Origin: an uncultured Bryobacterales bacterium
GTDB taxonomy: Bacteria; Acidobacteriota; Terriglobia; Bryobacterales; UBA6623
Reading direction: 5' to 3'
Assembly: GCA_958295955.1 (NCBI GenBank)
Contig: OY282420.1
Coordinates: forward strand, 3,424,435 to 3,488,434
Length of the DNA stretch: 64,000 nucleotides
A program made the translations under genes and the position numbers. The notes under the pieces were generated by a model that worked only from the letters and a program-made list of their open reading frames with translations, was not told the DNA's origin and made no database searches. Shown here piece by piece: positions 30,960-42,336 of this stretch; positions within the stretch are counted from its first letter, which is position 1; the number at the start of each line of letters is the position of its first letter.

Positions 30960-31886
30960 GTGGAGCGTGAAAAAAAAGACCGCTTGCGCGGACTGCCGGT
31001 GGTTGCCGCGGCTGTTTTGGCTGTTGCGCCGCCTGTCTTCGGCGCGACGCATTTCGTCATCGTCGAAGGACTCGGCGGCAGCCGGCAGTACGCCGAGGAA
31101 TTCCGCGAACAGGTGGAAGATTTGCGGCTGGCGGCGCGCAAGGCGGTTGACGACGACGCCCGCGTTCACGTGCTGGCCGGCAGGGAGGCGACCCGCGAGC
31201 GGGTTCAAGAAACGCTGGCGGCGCTGGCCGACGACTTGTCGGGCGGCGATGCGCTGGCCGTGTTCCTGATCGGCCACGGCACGCACGACGGGCGGGAGTA
31301 CAAGTTGAACGTTCCCGGCGCTGATTTTACCGATGCTCAACTCAAGCGCTGGCTCGACGCCGTCCCTGCCGGGCGGCAACTCATCGTTTTGACCACCAGC
31401 TCGAGCGGCGGCGCAATCGAGACGCTCGGTTCCGAGCGCCGCATCGTGATTACCGCGACCAAGAACGGCCGCGAGAAAAACGCCACCGTATTCGGGCGTT
31501 ACTGGGCCGAAGCCCTGTTGAGCGCCGAAGCCGACACCGATAAAAACGAGACCGTCTCGGCGCTCGAAGCCTACCGTTACGCCGAGAGCAAGGTCGAAAC
31601 GCACTACAAAGACGCCCAACGGCTGGCTACCGAGCATCCGCGGCTGGAAGGCGAGCTTGCCGGGAGCTTCGTGCTGGCGCGTCTGGGGGCGACGGCGCAG
31701 GCCGCTGCCGACCCGGCGAAGAGCGCGCTGCTCGCGGAGCGCGAGGCGCTCGAGCGCAAAATCGACGAATTGCGGCTGCGCAAGGGCGATCTGCCCGAAG
31801 AGCAATACCTTGACGCGCTGCAGGCGCTGCTCGTGGAGCTTGCCGCGATCCAGGAAAAAATCCTGGACGACGGGGGGCGCCCGTGA
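30960..31886 (+). CDS. Caspase/C13-fold protein with substituted catalytic Cys
   Basis: A 308-residue exported protein with a signal peptide (about residues 11-29, ending FGA) and a caspase-like alpha/beta core. The His-Gly dyad is clear: FLIGHGTHDG with His 106 after a hydrophobic strand. The second motif, where caspases and legumains have a Cys before Ser-Gly or Gly, reads VLTTSSSGG (residues 143-151). It has no Cys, so canonical cysteine peptidase chemistry is excluded unless a serine replaces it. A third block (RIVITATKNGREKNATVFGRYWAEAL) follows, then a coiled coil (about 235-300). The GTG at 30960 is assumed. Its end overlaps the next gene by four bases. Confidence 0.72.
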   Translation: MEREKKDRLRGLPVVAAAVLAVAPPVFGATHFVIVEGLGGSRQYAEEFREQVEDLRLAARKAVDDDARVHVLAGREATRERVQETLAALADDLSGGDALAVFLIGHGTHDGREYKLNVPGADFTDAQLKRWLDAVPAGRQLIVLTTSSSGGAIETLGSERRIVITATKNGREKNATVFGRYWAEALLSAEADTDKNETVSALEAYRYAESKVETHYKDAQRLATEHPRLEGELAGSFVLARLGATAQAAADPAKSALLAEREALERKIDELRLRKGDLPEEQYLDALQALLVELAAIQEKILDDGGRP

Positions 31887-34222
31887 TTGCTTGCCCGGCG
31901 CCGCAGCCCGTCGCGCGGACCGCGCCCCGCTCGTTACGCTTGCCGCGGACGGTCTCTTTCCTCTTGCTCTCTTGGGCCGCCGGCGCGTTGCTCGGCGCGC
32001 CGCTCTACCCGGACCGCGGCCGCCGCAGCGAGTTGCTGAAACCGTGCGACGAGCACTACGACCGCGGCCGCCGGGGGCAGGCTGCCGGCTGCTACCGCGA
32101 GTTGATCGGCCGTAGCGCGGACCCGGCGGCGCAGGCCGAAGCGTTCTGGCGGCTGGGCGACCTCAAGAGCGCCAACGAGCGTTTCCGCGATGCGGTCAAC
32201 GCTTCGCCGGACGACCCGGATCTGCGGGTTCGTTGGGGGTATCTCTACGTCCAGTCGCACCAGGAAGGCGAAGCGGCGAAGTTGTTCGCCGAAGCCCTGG
32301 AGCGCGACAAAAACCACGTCGCCGCCAAGCTGGGCGCCGCAAGCGTGATGGCCGGACGCTTCGAGGGCGAAGCGCTCGAGAGAGTCAACGAGGCGCTCGA
32401 AGCCAAGCCGGAGCAAGTCGGCGGCTATCTTCTTCTCGCCCGCATGGCGCTGGAAGAAGGCGATCTGGAAAAAGCCGAGAAGTCGCTCCGGACCGCGCTC
32501 GAAAAAGTCGAGAGCTTGCAGGCTTCGCCGCTCGAAACCTATGCGCTGCTCGCTTCGCTGGACCTGCTCAGGCAAAACCCCGACAGCGAATGGATCGACA
32601 AGGCGTTGGCCCATAACCCCGCATTCGGCAAGATCTATGCCGAGCAAGCGCACTTCTACGTCATTACGCGGCGCTACCGCCAGGCGACGGAGCGCTTGCG
32701 GAAGGCGGTCGCTCTCGACCCCACGCTCTGGCAGGCGCACGCCGATCTGGGCGTCAATCTCATGCGCGAGGGACTCGAAGGGGAAGGCCGCCGGCGCCTC
32801 GAAATTGCCTATAACGGCGACCCGTACAGCGCCAAAACCGTGAACACGCTGCGGCTGATGGACAGCTTCGGCGATTTCGTAACGCTGTCGAACAAAGAAC
32901 GCGCCGCCCCGGCGGACGCGCAAGAATTGTTGGCCTCGTTGACGAAGCCCGAAATCCTCGTGAAGCTGCACAAGGACGAGGCCGAGTTGCTGCGGCCGTA
33001 CGTGTTCGAGCTTTCCGAGCGCGCCGTCGCCGAATTCTCGAAGAAATACGACTTCACGCCGGAGAAGCCCATCCAAATCGAGCTTTATCCCAATCACGAC
33101 GACTTCGCGGTGCGCACGATGGCCATGCCCGGCATCGGACTGCTGGGCGTGACTTTCGGCTACGTCGTGGCGATGGACAGCCCCTCGGGGCGCGAGCCCG
33201 GCGGTTTCCATTGGGGCACGACGCTGTGGCACGAGTTGGCGCACGTCTTCACCCTCGAAGCGACCGATCATCTGGTGCCGCGCTGGTACTCCGAAGGCGT
33301 CTCGATGTACGAGGAGTGGCAGGGCGACCCGCGTTGGGGCGAGAGCGTCGGTCCGGATTTCATCTCCGCCGTTCAGAAGGAAAAGCTGCTGCCGATCGCC
33401 GAGCTCGACAGGGGCTTTATCCGCCCGCGCTTTCCGGGGCAGGTGCAGATCTCGTATATGCAGGCCGGCTTGGTCTGCCGCTTCATCGCCCGCGAATGGG
33501 GCGAAGAGAAATTGGCTGTTCTGCTCAGGGGGTTCGCCCGAAACACGTCAACGGCCGACAACATCGAGGCGGCGCTCGGGCTGGACGCCGGTGAGTTCGA
33601 CAGCCGTTTCCAGGACTATCTGCGGGAATTCATCGGTCCCGTTCTCGGCGGGCTGAAGGGTTGGCGCGGCGACCTGCAGAAAGCGCTGGAAGCGGCCCGC
33701 GAAGAGGACTGGGAAAGCGTCGTCGAGCCTGCCGTCGAGGCCAAGCAAACGTACCCGCAATACGTCGGCAGCGGCAATCCCTACGTTCTGCTCGCCGAGG
33801 CGTACGACCGGACGGGCAAGCGCGATGCGGCCATCGGCGAGTTGTCGGCTTACGAGCGGCGCGGGGGCAGGAATCCTGAGATGCTCAAGAAGCTCGGCAA
33901 ATGGCTCGCAGAGGCCGGGCGCGGCGCGGAAGCGGCTTGGGTTTACGACGGCATTGTTTACAATTGGCCGCAGGACGAGGAAGTTCACCGCAGACTGGGC
34001 GATCTGCTTTATGACCAAGGCGAATACCGCCGCGCCGCGAGAGAATTCCACGCCGTCCTGGCGCTCGACCCGCTGAACAAGGCCGACGCCGAATACAACC
34101 TGGCCCGAACCTACGATAAGATGGGCGATCGCCGCAAGGCGCGCCGGCACGTGTTGCTCTCGCTGGAAAACGCCCCCACGTTCGGCCCGGCGTTGAAGCT
34201 GTTGATGGAAATCAAGGAATAG
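31883..34222 (+). CDS. TPR protein with gluzincin (peptidase MA-like) domain
   Basis: A 779-residue protein with a signal-like hydrophobic N-terminus (VSFLLLSWAAGALLGAPLY). Tetratricopeptide repeats cover about residues 55-320. A zinc metallopeptidase domain shows HELAH at residues 450-454 and the third ligand Glu 471 in WYSEG, the gluzincin pattern. More TPRs lie at about 620-775. It is probably periplasmic or outer-membrane associated. The GTG start at 31883 overlaps the preceding stop (GTGA). In the operon it could be a scaffold or protease for the MoxR/BatA complex; all expected active-site residues are present. Confidence 0.85.
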   Translation: MIACPAPQPVARTAPRSLRLPRTVSFLLLSWAAGALLGAPLYPDRGRRSELLKPCDEHYDRGRRGQAAGCYRELIGRSADPAAQAEAFWRLGDLKSANERFRDAVNASPDDPDLRVRWGYLYVQSHQEGEAAKLFAEALERDKNHVAAKLGAASVMAGRFEGEALERVNEALEAKPEQVGGYLLLARMALEEGDLEKAEKSLRTALEKVESLQASPLETYALLASLDLLRQNPDSEWIDKALAHNPAFGKIYAEQAHFYVITRRYRQATERLRKAVALDPTLWQAHADLGVNLMREGLEGEGRRRLEIAYNGDPYSAKTVNTLRLMDSFGDFVTLSNKERAAPADAQELLASLTKPEILVKLHKDEAELLRPYVFELSERAVAEFSKKYDFTPEKPIQIELYPNHDDFAVRTMAMPGIGLLGVTFGYVVAMDSPSGREPGGFHWGTTLWHELAHVFTLEATDHLVPRWYSEGVSMYEEWQGDPRWGESVGPDFISAVQKEKLLPIAELDRGFIRPRFPGQVQISYMQAGLVCRFIAREWGEEKLAVLLRGFARNTSTADNIEAALGLDAGEFDSRFQDYLREFIGPVLGGLKGWRGDLQKALEAAREEDWESVVEPAVEAKQTYPQYVGSGNPYVLLAEAYDRTGKRDAAIGELSAYERRGGRNPEMLKKLGKWLAEAGRGAEAAWVYDGIVYNWPQDEEVHRRLGDLLYDQGEYRRAAREFHAVLALDPLNKADAEYNLARTYDKMGDRRKARRHVLLSLENAPTFGPALKLLMEIKE

Positions 34223-34233
34223 GTCGAAATTTA

Positions 34234-35265
<1,032 letters not shown>

Positions 35266-35300
35266 GCGCATGACGCTTTGGAGAAGCCGGAGATAAGCCG

Positions 35301-36191
35301 ATGGCCGTTCAGCAACTGCTCGATCCTGAGATTCTCATGCGGCTCTCGAACATCGAAGTGGTCGCCAAGACGGTCGTCAACGGTTTTTTGACCGGCCTCC
35401 ATCGCTCGCCGTTCTTCGGCTTCAGCCAGGAGTTCGCCGAATACCGCCCGTACGCCCAGGGCGACGACCCTCGATTTATCGACTGGAACGTGCTCGCCCG
35501 CTCGAACCGCACTTACGTCAAGCGGTTTCTCGGCGAGACGAATACGCATCTGGTCTTGCTGGTTGACGCCAGCGCCTCGATGGGCTACCGCTCGGGCGCG
35601 GTTTCGAAGCTCGACTATGCGAAGTTCCTGGCGGCTTCGCTGGCCTATCTCTCGACGCGGCAGCACGATGCGGTCGGGTTGATGCTTTTCGACGAAAAAA
35701 TCCGCGAGATGCGTCCGCCGGCCTTCCGACCGGGGCACTTGCAGAACATCCTGCACATCCTGCAAAACGCCCGGCCGGCGACCGGCACGAACCTGGATCT
35801 CCCTTTCCACGAGTTTCAGCAGCATGTCAGCCGCAGGGGGCTGGTGGCGATGATCTCCGACTTTTTCGCCGACCCCGGGCAGATCATGGACGCCGTGCGG
35901 CCGCTGGTCTTTCACGGGCAGGACATCGTTTTTTTCCAGGTGCTCGACCCCCGCGAGATCGAACCGCAACTCGGCGCCTCGGCCGTGCTGGAAGATATGG
36001 AGACCGGCGAGTTGATGGAAGTATCGCCGGACTTCGCCAACCGCGAATATCCGGCCCGCATCCGGGCGCATATCGAACGGCTGAAGGATACGGTAGAGGC
36101 CGAGGGCGCCGACTGCGTGCTGATGAATACGGCGCAGCCGCTTGACCTTGCGCTGCGCGAATTTCTGCTGTTCCGGCAGAGGAGGCGCTAG
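35301..36191 (+). CDS. DUF58 domain protein
   Basis: A 296-residue protein with the DUF58 signature EYRPYAQGDDPRFIDWNVLARSNRTYVKRF (about residues 48-78). It is followed by a VWA-like beta strand with a MIDAS motif, DASASMGYRSG, at about 92-102. No transmembrane segment is evident, so it is probably cytoplasmic or membrane-peripheral. DUF58 proteins nearly always follow a moxR gene and are the expected MoxR client. It lies 35 bases after moxR and six bases before the BatA-like gene. Confidence 0.93.
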   Translation: MAVQQLLDPEILMRLSNIEVVAKTVVNGFLTGLHRSPFFGFSQEFAEYRPYAQGDDPRFIDWNVLARSNRTYVKRFLGETNTHLVLLVDASASMGYRSGAVSKLDYAKFLAASLAYLSTRQHDAVGLMLFDEKIREMRPPAFRPGHLQNILHILQNARPATGTNLDLPFHEFQQHVSRRGLVAMISDFFADPGQIMDAVRPLVFHGQDIVFFQVLDPREIEPQLGASAVLEDMETGELMEVSPDFANREYPARIRAHIERLKDTVEAEGADCVLMNTAQPLDLALREFLLFRQRRR

Positions 36192-36197
36192 GGGACG

Positions 36198-38216
36198 ATG
36201 GCGCTGCTCTCTCCGTGGTTCCTGGCCGGCGCGTTGGCCGTCGGGCTCCCGCTTTGGCTGCACCTGCTGCAGCGGGAAAACCCCGTCAAGCTGCGCATCA
36301 GTTCGTTGATGTTCTTCGAGAAGCGGACGCAGAGCACGATTCGCGAGAGAAGATTTCGGCATCTGCTGCTGCTCGCGCTGCGGCTCGCCTTGCTGTTGCT
36401 GCTGGCGCTGGCCTTCGCCAAGCCGATCTGGGAGCGCCCGCCGGCCGTTGTCGCCGGGGACATCCCGTCGTTGCACGTCATCGCCCTCGACACCTCGCTG
36501 AGCATGCAGCACTCCGACCGCTGGACGCGCGCCCGGGAGGCGGCGAACGGCATCATCGATTCCCTGGACGAAGGCGACCGGGCGCAGGTCATCGCCAACG
36601 GCCCGTCGGTGAGCGTCGTGACCGACGCAATCGACGACCGAGTCGAGTTGCGCAACGCCGTGGCTTCGCTGGCGCCGACCGCGGCGCGGAACAGTTTCGG
36701 CGACGTGATCGAAGCGCTGCGCAGTCTCGCTCCCAACGCGGACTATCCGGTCGAGGCGCATCTGATCTCCGACTACCAGAACACCGCGATGCCGGGCCGT
36801 TTCAACGATTTGGTTTTGCCGGCGACGGCGGCGCTGCAAATCCACAACGTCGCCGGCGATGCCGCCCCCAACTGGGCCGTCGAGAGCGTGAAGGGCTCCA
36901 GGCAGTTGTTCGGCGTGGACCGGCCGAAGCTCGAGGTGACCGTCGGCGGGTACGCAACGCCGAAAGTCAACAAGCGGGTCGTGCTGGCGATCGACGGCAG
37001 ACAGATCGCGGCCGCAACCGGCGAAATTCCGGAGAACGGGCGCGCAACCTTTACGTTCGAAGATTTCGACCCGCCGCGGGGCTTCAGCCGCGCGGAGTTC
37101 GTCATCGAGCCGGCCGACGATCTCCCGGCCGACGACCGCCGTCTGGCGGCGCTGGACAATGCCGAACCCGATCCGCTGCTCTTCGTCAGCGCCGACAACC
37201 GCCAGCGCGACCTGCTCCATTACCGCACCGCGCTGGGGGCCTCCACCGGCGTTAGCTTCGCGCTGGAGTCGGCCTCGCCGGGCGAAGCCGAGCGGCTCAA
37301 CCCCGAGCGGTATGCGCTGATCGTGCTGTCGGATATCCCGCAGTTGTCGAGCGGATTCCTGGCGCGCCTGAGAAGTTACGTCGAGTCCGGCGGCTCGCTG
37401 TTTCTGGCCTTGGGACCGAAAACGGCGAATGCGGGCAAGGTCGTTCTCACCGGTCACGCAGTCGATCAGCCGCTTTTTGCCGAGCGCGGCGCAACGCGCT
37501 TTCAGACCGCCGGCCGGTCTGACCCGTCGCATCCGGTGGTGGAGCAGCTCAAGCGCTTGAGCGGCGTGAAATTCTTCCTCTACGCCCGCGTCCGGGCCGA
37601 CGAGGAGGACGATGTGCCCCTGCGCTTGGGCAACGGCGACCCCTTGTTGCTCGAGCATGCGCTCGGCGCGGGCCGCGTGTTGCTGTTCGCTTCGACGATC
37701 GACAACGTTTGGAACGATTTGCCGATCAGCCCGCTCTTCGTCCCCTTTGCCGTGGAAACGGCGCGTTACCTCACGGGAATGGAGGCTTCGCGGGGCCGGG
37801 CTCTGGTGGGCTCGGTGCTCGAATTGAGCCGCCGGCGGAGTTCCGGCGGCATGGTGCAAGTCTTCGACCCGCAAGGAAACCGCGCGCTCACGTTGTCGGA
37901 AGCGGTGGCCCGCGACGATCTCATACTCGACCAGGTGGGTTTTTACGAAGTGCGGCGCGCAGAGCGCTCGGAGTTGCTGGCCGTCAATCCCGATCCGCTC
38001 GAGTCGAATCTCCGTCCGCTCGACGAAGACACGCTGGATCTCTGGAGATCGACCGGACGGGCCGACTCGGCGGCCGCCCCGGCGGCAGGCGGGGAATCGC
38101 CGCTGAAGCCGCCGCCGCTGAAGATTTGGAAGTTCATCCTGTTCCTTTTACTGGCGGCGGCGCTGGTAGAATCAATCGTAGGCAACCGGCATTTGAACAT
38201 CGCGAGGGAGGTCTGA
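36198..38216 (+). CDS. BatA-type membrane protein with VWA domain
   Basis: A 672-residue protein. The N-terminus (FLAGALAVGLPLWLHLLQRENPVKLRISSLMFFEKR) is the BatA aerotolerance-operon domain with a first membrane helix. A second helix follows at about residues 52-74. Then comes a periplasmic VWA domain with MIDAS DTSLSM near residue 97, beta-rich regions, an amidotransferase-like segment (ERYALIVLSDIPQLSSGFLARLRSYVESGGSLFLALG), and a C-terminal helix (FILFLLLAAALVESIVG). Along with the 750-residue protein it is one of two large VWA membrane proteins in the operon. It starts six bases after the DUF58 gene and ends four bases before the next start. Confidence 0.88.
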   Translation: MALLSPWFLAGALAVGLPLWLHLLQRENPVKLRISSLMFFEKRTQSTIRERRFRHLLLLALRLALLLLLALAFAKPIWERPPAVVAGDIPSLHVIALDTSLSMQHSDRWTRAREAANGIIDSLDEGDRAQVIANGPSVSVVTDAIDDRVELRNAVASLAPTAARNSFGDVIEALRSLAPNADYPVEAHLISDYQNTAMPGRFNDLVLPATAALQIHNVAGDAAPNWAVESVKGSRQLFGVDRPKLEVTVGGYATPKVNKRVVLAIDGRQIAAATGEIPENGRATFTFEDFDPPRGFSRAEFVIEPADDLPADDRRLAALDNAEPDPLLFVSADNRQRDLLHYRTALGASTGVSFALESASPGEAERLNPERYALIVLSDIPQLSSGFLARLRSYVESGGSLFLALGPKTANAGKVVLTGHAVDQPLFAERGATRFQTAGRSDPSHPVVEQLKRLSGVKFFLYARVRADEEDDVPLRLGNGDPLLLEHALGAGRVLLFASTIDNVWNDLPISPLFVPFAVETARYLTGMEASRGRALVGSVLELSRRRSSGGMVQVFDPQGNRALTLSEAVARDDLILDQVGFYEVRRAERSELLAVNPDPLESNLRPLDEDTLDLWRSTGRADSAAAPAAGGESPLKPPPLKIWKFILFLLLAAALVESIVGNRHLNIAREV

Positions 38217-38220
38217 GCCG

Positions 38221-41200
38221 ATGGCTCCATTCAGCATTATCAACTCTTCGACCGGCCTCGATGACTATCTCGACCGCGTCCGCCGGCGTCTCAGGGCGTC
38301 GCTGGCCTCCCGCGGGCTGGGCGCGCTTGCGCTGACCGCCCTGCTGGTTACCGTTTGCGGCGTCTATGTCGCCAACAAGCTTGCTTTTTCGACGGCCGGC
38401 ATGGCCGGAGCGCGGGCGCTGCTGATCGCCGCCGTCGCCGCCGTCGCCGCCGTTCTCCTGGTGCGGCCTTTGCGCGGGCTGAGCGCCCGGCGGGCGGCCG
38501 ACGAGGCGGAACGGCGCTCGCCGGCGTTCGGCGGACGGCTCGATGCCTGGGTCGATCAAACGGCCCGCGCGCGCGGCGCGGACGCCCCCGCAAACCCGCT
38601 GCTCGATTTGCTGCGGGAAGATACCCTGCGCGTGGCCCGAACCGTTCCGTTGGACGACGTTGTCGGCCGCGGGCGCATTCTCGCTTTTATCGGCGCCGCG
38701 ATCGCCGGCCTGGGGGCGCTGGCCTGGCTGGGAACCTCCGGCCCCGGTTACTGGCAATACGGCACGTCCCGGCTTTGGACGGGGTGGTTCCTCTCCGCGG
38801 ACGCCCCGCTCTACGAGTTCCTGGTCGAGCCGGGCGACACAACCGTGCGCAAAGGCGCCAACCTGGCCGTTTCCGCCCGTCCGATCGGCTTCGACCCGGC
38901 CGGCGTGGACGTTTACGCCAAATTCGAGAGCAGCGTCGATTGGGAGAAGGCCCCGATGGGGCCGCAACTCGAAGGCAGCGGATATGAGTTTACCTTTTCG
39001 GCGGTGCGCGAGCCGTTGCGTTACTACGTGGTCGCCGGCAGAGTGCGCACGCGCGAGTTCAATGTCGATGTGGTCGCCATGCCCAACGTCGAAAGCATCG
39101 GACTCGAATACGAGTTCCCTGCGTGGACCGGCCTCGATCCGCTCGTCGAAGACCCCGGCGGCGACATTCGCGCGGTAAAAGGCACGAAGGTCAAGGTCAC
39201 GGTCACGACCGACAAGCCGCTGCGGGACGGCATCCTTGCGGTCGGCGAAGAGCGGATTGCGCTGCGCGGCGCCCAGGCCGAGATCGAGGTGGCCGACGAC
39301 GGCGAATATCACGTCGCCGCGGTCTATCGCGGCGAGGACATCCGCCTCACCGACGACTTCTTCATCACCGTCGTTCCCGACGAAAAGCCCGTCCTGGAGA
39401 TTCTCGAGCCGGCCCGCGATTGGAAAGCGACCGGCATCGAAGAAGTCATGGCGCGCTTCAAGGCCGGCGACGATTTCGGGCTGCGGTCGTTGGAGTTGCG
39501 CTATTCCGTCAACGGCGTCGAGCAACCGAAGATCGCTTTCGGCGGCGTCCGCGGCAAGAAGGAGTTTCGCGCCGGCCGGCTCTTCCAGCTTGAGGAGTTG
39601 GGCGAAGCGCTCGTTGAAGCTCCGGCGCCCCCGGCCCTTGCACCCGGCGCCTCCGCCGAACCACTGCCGCCGCCCGCGCCGCCGGCCGGCCTGATTCCGG
39701 GCGATCTGATCAGCTACTACGCAACGGCCTCCGACGGCAGGAACGAAACCCGCACCGACATCTATTTCATCGAGATTCAACCGTTCAACCGCTCGTTCTC
39801 GCAGTCCCAACAGTCCGGCGGCGGCGGGCAGGGCGGCGGACAGCAGGACGAAATTTCTCGTAGGGAAAAGGAGATCATCGTCGCCACCTGGAATCTGATC
39901 AAGGAACGCGATGCCGGCGACGGCCGCAAGTCGGACGAGTTGCGCGAAAGCGCCGCGATGCTCGCCGAGTTGCAAGCTACGCTCATGAGCCAGGCGACAA
40001 CTCTGGCCGAGCGCGCCCGCGCCCGGCAGTTGACCGCAAGCGACCCGAAATTCAAGCAGTTCGTCGAGTATATGGAAAAAGCGGCTGAGTTCATGAAGCC
40101 GGCCGCCGATGCTCTGGCCGCCTACGAGTTGGACGATGCCGTAGGCCCCGAGCAGCAGGCTTTGCAATATCTGCTGCGCGCGGAATCGATTTTTACCGAC
40201 ATCCAGATCTCCATGAACCGCAACGGCGGCGGGGGCGGGGGGGGCGGCGCGTCGCGCGATCTCGCCGAGATGTTCGAGCTCGAGATGGACCTCAAGAAGA
40301 ACCAGTACGAGACCGGCGGCGGTTCTTCCGGGCAGCAGATCGAGCAGGAAATCGACGACGCCTTCAAGAAGCTCGAAGAGTTGGCGCGGCGGCAAGAGCA
40401 GCTTGCCGACCGGGCGCGCGGCCGCCGGGAGATGGGCTTCGAAGAGCGCTGGAAACAGGAAATGCTGCGCCGCGAGGCCGAAGAGCTCAAGCGCCAACTC
40501 GAGCAGTTGCAGCGGCGGCAGCAAAGCCAGGGGCGGAATGGGCAGCAGAGCCGCTCTTCCTCGTCGAGTTCCGGTTCGTCGTCCGGCGCGAGCGGCGGCG
40601 ATGCGCAGGGCCGGCCGCAGCAACAGCAACTCGAGCGCACGATCAGGGAACTCGACCGCGCCACCCGCGCCATGGAGCAGGGCAACCGCAACGGCAGCCC
40701 GAGCGGGCAATCCGCCTCGCAGGCGCAGCAGCAGCTTCGGGAGGCGCTGCAAGCGATGTCAGAGGAGCGGCAGCAGCAGAGCCGCGACGCGATCGCGCAG
40801 ATGCGCCAAAGCGCCGAGCGGTTGGCGCGGGAACAGGAGCAGACCGCCGAGAGGCTGCAACAATCCCTGGAAACGGCGCTCGCCGCCATCAAGGCCCAGG
40901 GGGGGCAGCAAAGAGGCTTGCCGCCCACCGGCATGACCCGCGAGGAAGAGATCGCGCTGGCCGAGCGCAAGGCGGCAATGGGCGAGCGGCTGGCTGAAAT
41001 CGAGCGCGGAATGCAGGTCCAATCGCGGCGCCTGCGCGAGGAAAACAGAGCGGCTTCCAGCCGGCTGCGCGCCGCCCTTGGCGATTTGCAGCAGTCCGAG
41101 GCGGCGACTGCGCTGCTGAACGCCTCCGACATGATCCGCCGCGGCATGGCGCCTTACATCGCGCAGGGCGAAAGGGGCGTGTCGCGGGCCTTGAGCCAAC

Positions 41201-41874
41201 TGCGCGACGACCTCAAGGATATCGAGCAATTGGCGCAAGGCGGGGGCGAGGACCGCCAACTCGGGCTCGCCCGCGCGCTGCACGACATGGAGAACTTGCG
41301 CCGCCGCATGGAGGAAGCGGCGGGCCTGGGCGAGAGCGGCCGGCGCCCGCAAGGTCAGGACGGCGAGGGGCGGCAAGCGGGCGGCCGACAGCCCGGCCGA
41401 CAGCCGGGCGGCGAGCGGCAGGCCGACCGACCCGGCGGCGCCGACAGCGCGCGCCGCGGCGGCCCCGGCGCGTTGGGCGCGGCCAACTACGGCGATTGGG
41501 ATCCTCGGCCTTACCGCGGCGCGGCCGATCCGCAAATCCGCAGCAGGATGGAGGAAGAGTTGCGGCAAGGGATTGCCGATGCCCCGCAAATCGTCAACCG
41601 GCTGCGGCAGTCCGGCCAATTCGAGCCGCAAGACCTCGCCGAGTTTCGCGATTTCGTCCGCGGCCTCTCCAACGAGCGATTCCAGGGCAACCCCGATCTC
41701 CTTGAAGAGGAGTACCGCAGGATGCTCGCGCTGCTCGAGCAACTCGAGGTGCAGGTGCGGCGCCAAGTCGAATTGGACGACAAGGAAGAGGTGCGCGCGA
41801 TCGTCTCCGAACCGGTGCCCGAAACCTACCGCGAGGCCGTGGCGGAATACTACCGCAGGCTGAGCGCCAACTGA
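38221..41874 (+). CDS. Large DUF4175-like membrane protein with Gln-rich coiled coil
   Basis: A 1217-residue protein, the last of the operon. Three hydrophobic segments in the first 180 residues are followed by beta-rich, probably Ig-like periplasmic regions (about 195-520). A long alpha-helical region rich in Gln, Glu, Arg and Gly (about 520-1080) includes Ser- and Gly-rich breaks such as [17 protein letters not shown] proline/glycine-rich linker and a helical C-terminal domain complete it. The layout resembles DUF4175-family proteins found downstream of MoxR/BatA genes. The coiled coil could span the periplasm or hold partners together. The low-complexity core makes distant database hits unreliable. 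Confidence 0.75.
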   Translation: MAPFSIINSSTGLDDYLDRVRRRLRASLASRGLGALALTALLVTVCGVYVANKLAFSTAGMAGARALLIAAVAAVAAVLLVRPLRGLSARRAADEAERRSPAFGGRLDAWVDQTARARGADAPANPLLDLLREDTLRVARTVPLDDVVGRGRILAFIGAAIAGLGALAWLGTSGPGYWQYGTSRLWTGWFLSADAPLYEFLVEPGDTTVRKGANLAVSARPIGFDPAGVDVYAKFESSVDWEKAPMGPQLEGSGYEFTFSAVREPLRYYVVAGRVRTREFNVDVVAMPNVESIGLEYEFPAWTGLDPLVEDPGGDIRAVKGTKVKVTVTTDKPLRDGILAVGEERIALRGAQAEIEVADDGEYHVAAVYRGEDIRLTDDFFITVVPDEKPVLEILEPARDWKATGIEEVMARFKAGDDFGLRSLELRYSVNGVEQPKIAFGGVRGKKEFRAGRLFQLEELGEALVEAPAPPALAPGASAEPLPPPAPPAGLIPGDLISYYATASDGRNETRTDIYFIEIQPFNRSFSQSQQSGGGGQGGGQQDEISRREKEIIVATWNLIKERDAGDGRKSDELRESAAMLAELQATLMSQATTLAERARARQLTASDPKFKQFVEYMEKAAEFMKPAADALAAYELDDAVGPEQQALQYLLRAESIFTDIQISMNRNGGGGGGGGASRDLAEMFELEMDLKKNQYETGGGSSGQQIEQEIDDAFKKLEELARRQEQLADRARGRREMGFEERWKQEMLRREAEELKRQLEQLQRRQQSQGRNGQQSRSSSSSSGSSSGASGGDAQGRPQQQQLERTIRELDRATRAMEQGNRNGSPSGQSASQAQQQLREALQAMSEERQQQSRDAIAQMRQSAERLAREQEQTAERLQQSLETALAAIKAQGGQQRGLPPTGMTREEEIALAERKAAMGERLAEIERGMQVQSRRLREENRAASSRLRAALGDLQQSEAATALLNASDMIRRGMAPYIAQGERGVSRALSQLRDDLKDIEQLAQGGGEDRQLGLARALHDMENLRRRMEEAAGLGESGRRPQGQDGEGRQAGGRQPGRQPGGERQADRPGGADSARRGGPGALGAANYGDWDPRPYRGAADPQIRSRMEEELRQGIADAPQIVNRLRQSGQFEPQDLAEFRDFVRGLSNERFQGNPDLLEEEYRRMLALLEQLEVQVRRQVELDDKEEVRAIVSEPVPETYREAVAEYYRRLSAN

Positions 41875-41921
41875 CTGCGGTTCGGCTACAATGGACCCGC
41901 AGGCAGAGTTCCTGGAAGGCA

Positions 41922-42296
41922 ATGAACCATCGCACCGGGGAGTTCCGCCCGAGCCTCTTTACGAGACTTTCGCGCTTCGGCAAAGACGTTAACCGCCGAA
42001 TCGTACAGTCGGAGATCGAAGGCGGAGTCCGTCTCGACAGCCTGGACGAAGGAACATCGCTGGTCGTCGAGACCGAGAACCGCAACTACCGCCTGGAATT
42101 TCGAGACGGCGGCGCGTTGATCTCCGGGCACCCGGTTTTCTGTCCGCATCCGGTGTCGGTCAGCATCCGCGGCTCCAACTGGGGCGGCTCGATGCTCAAG
42201 GTGGATTACATCGGCCGCGGAATGCACCTTGAATTCCAGCACCCGGACTTCAAGACAATCACCACGTCGCGGATTGTCGAGATTCGCCCTGCGTGA
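41922..42296 (+). CDS. Conserved-looking hypothetical protein
   Basis: A 124-residue soluble protein that I do not recognise. It begins [35 protein letters not shown] and continues as an alternating beta-strand pattern ([28 protein letters not shown] ... VSVSIRG). This suggests a small beta-barrel or sandwich of the kind that binds ligand or DNA. There is no signal peptide or membrane segment. It sits between the MoxR operon and the glycosyltransferase region, 47 bases after the former; it could belong to either or neither. Normal codon bias supports a real gene. Confidence 0.65.
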   Translation: MNHRTGEFRPSLFTRLSRFGKDVNRRIVQSEIEGGVRLDSLDEGTSLVVETENRNYRLEFRDGGALISGHPVFCPHPVSVSIRGSNWGGSMLKVDYIGRGMHLEFQHPDFKTITTSRIVEIRPA

Positions 42297-42336
42297 TGAG
42301 AATGCCCGCCCGCCGCCGCGGACGTTGGACGGCGCC

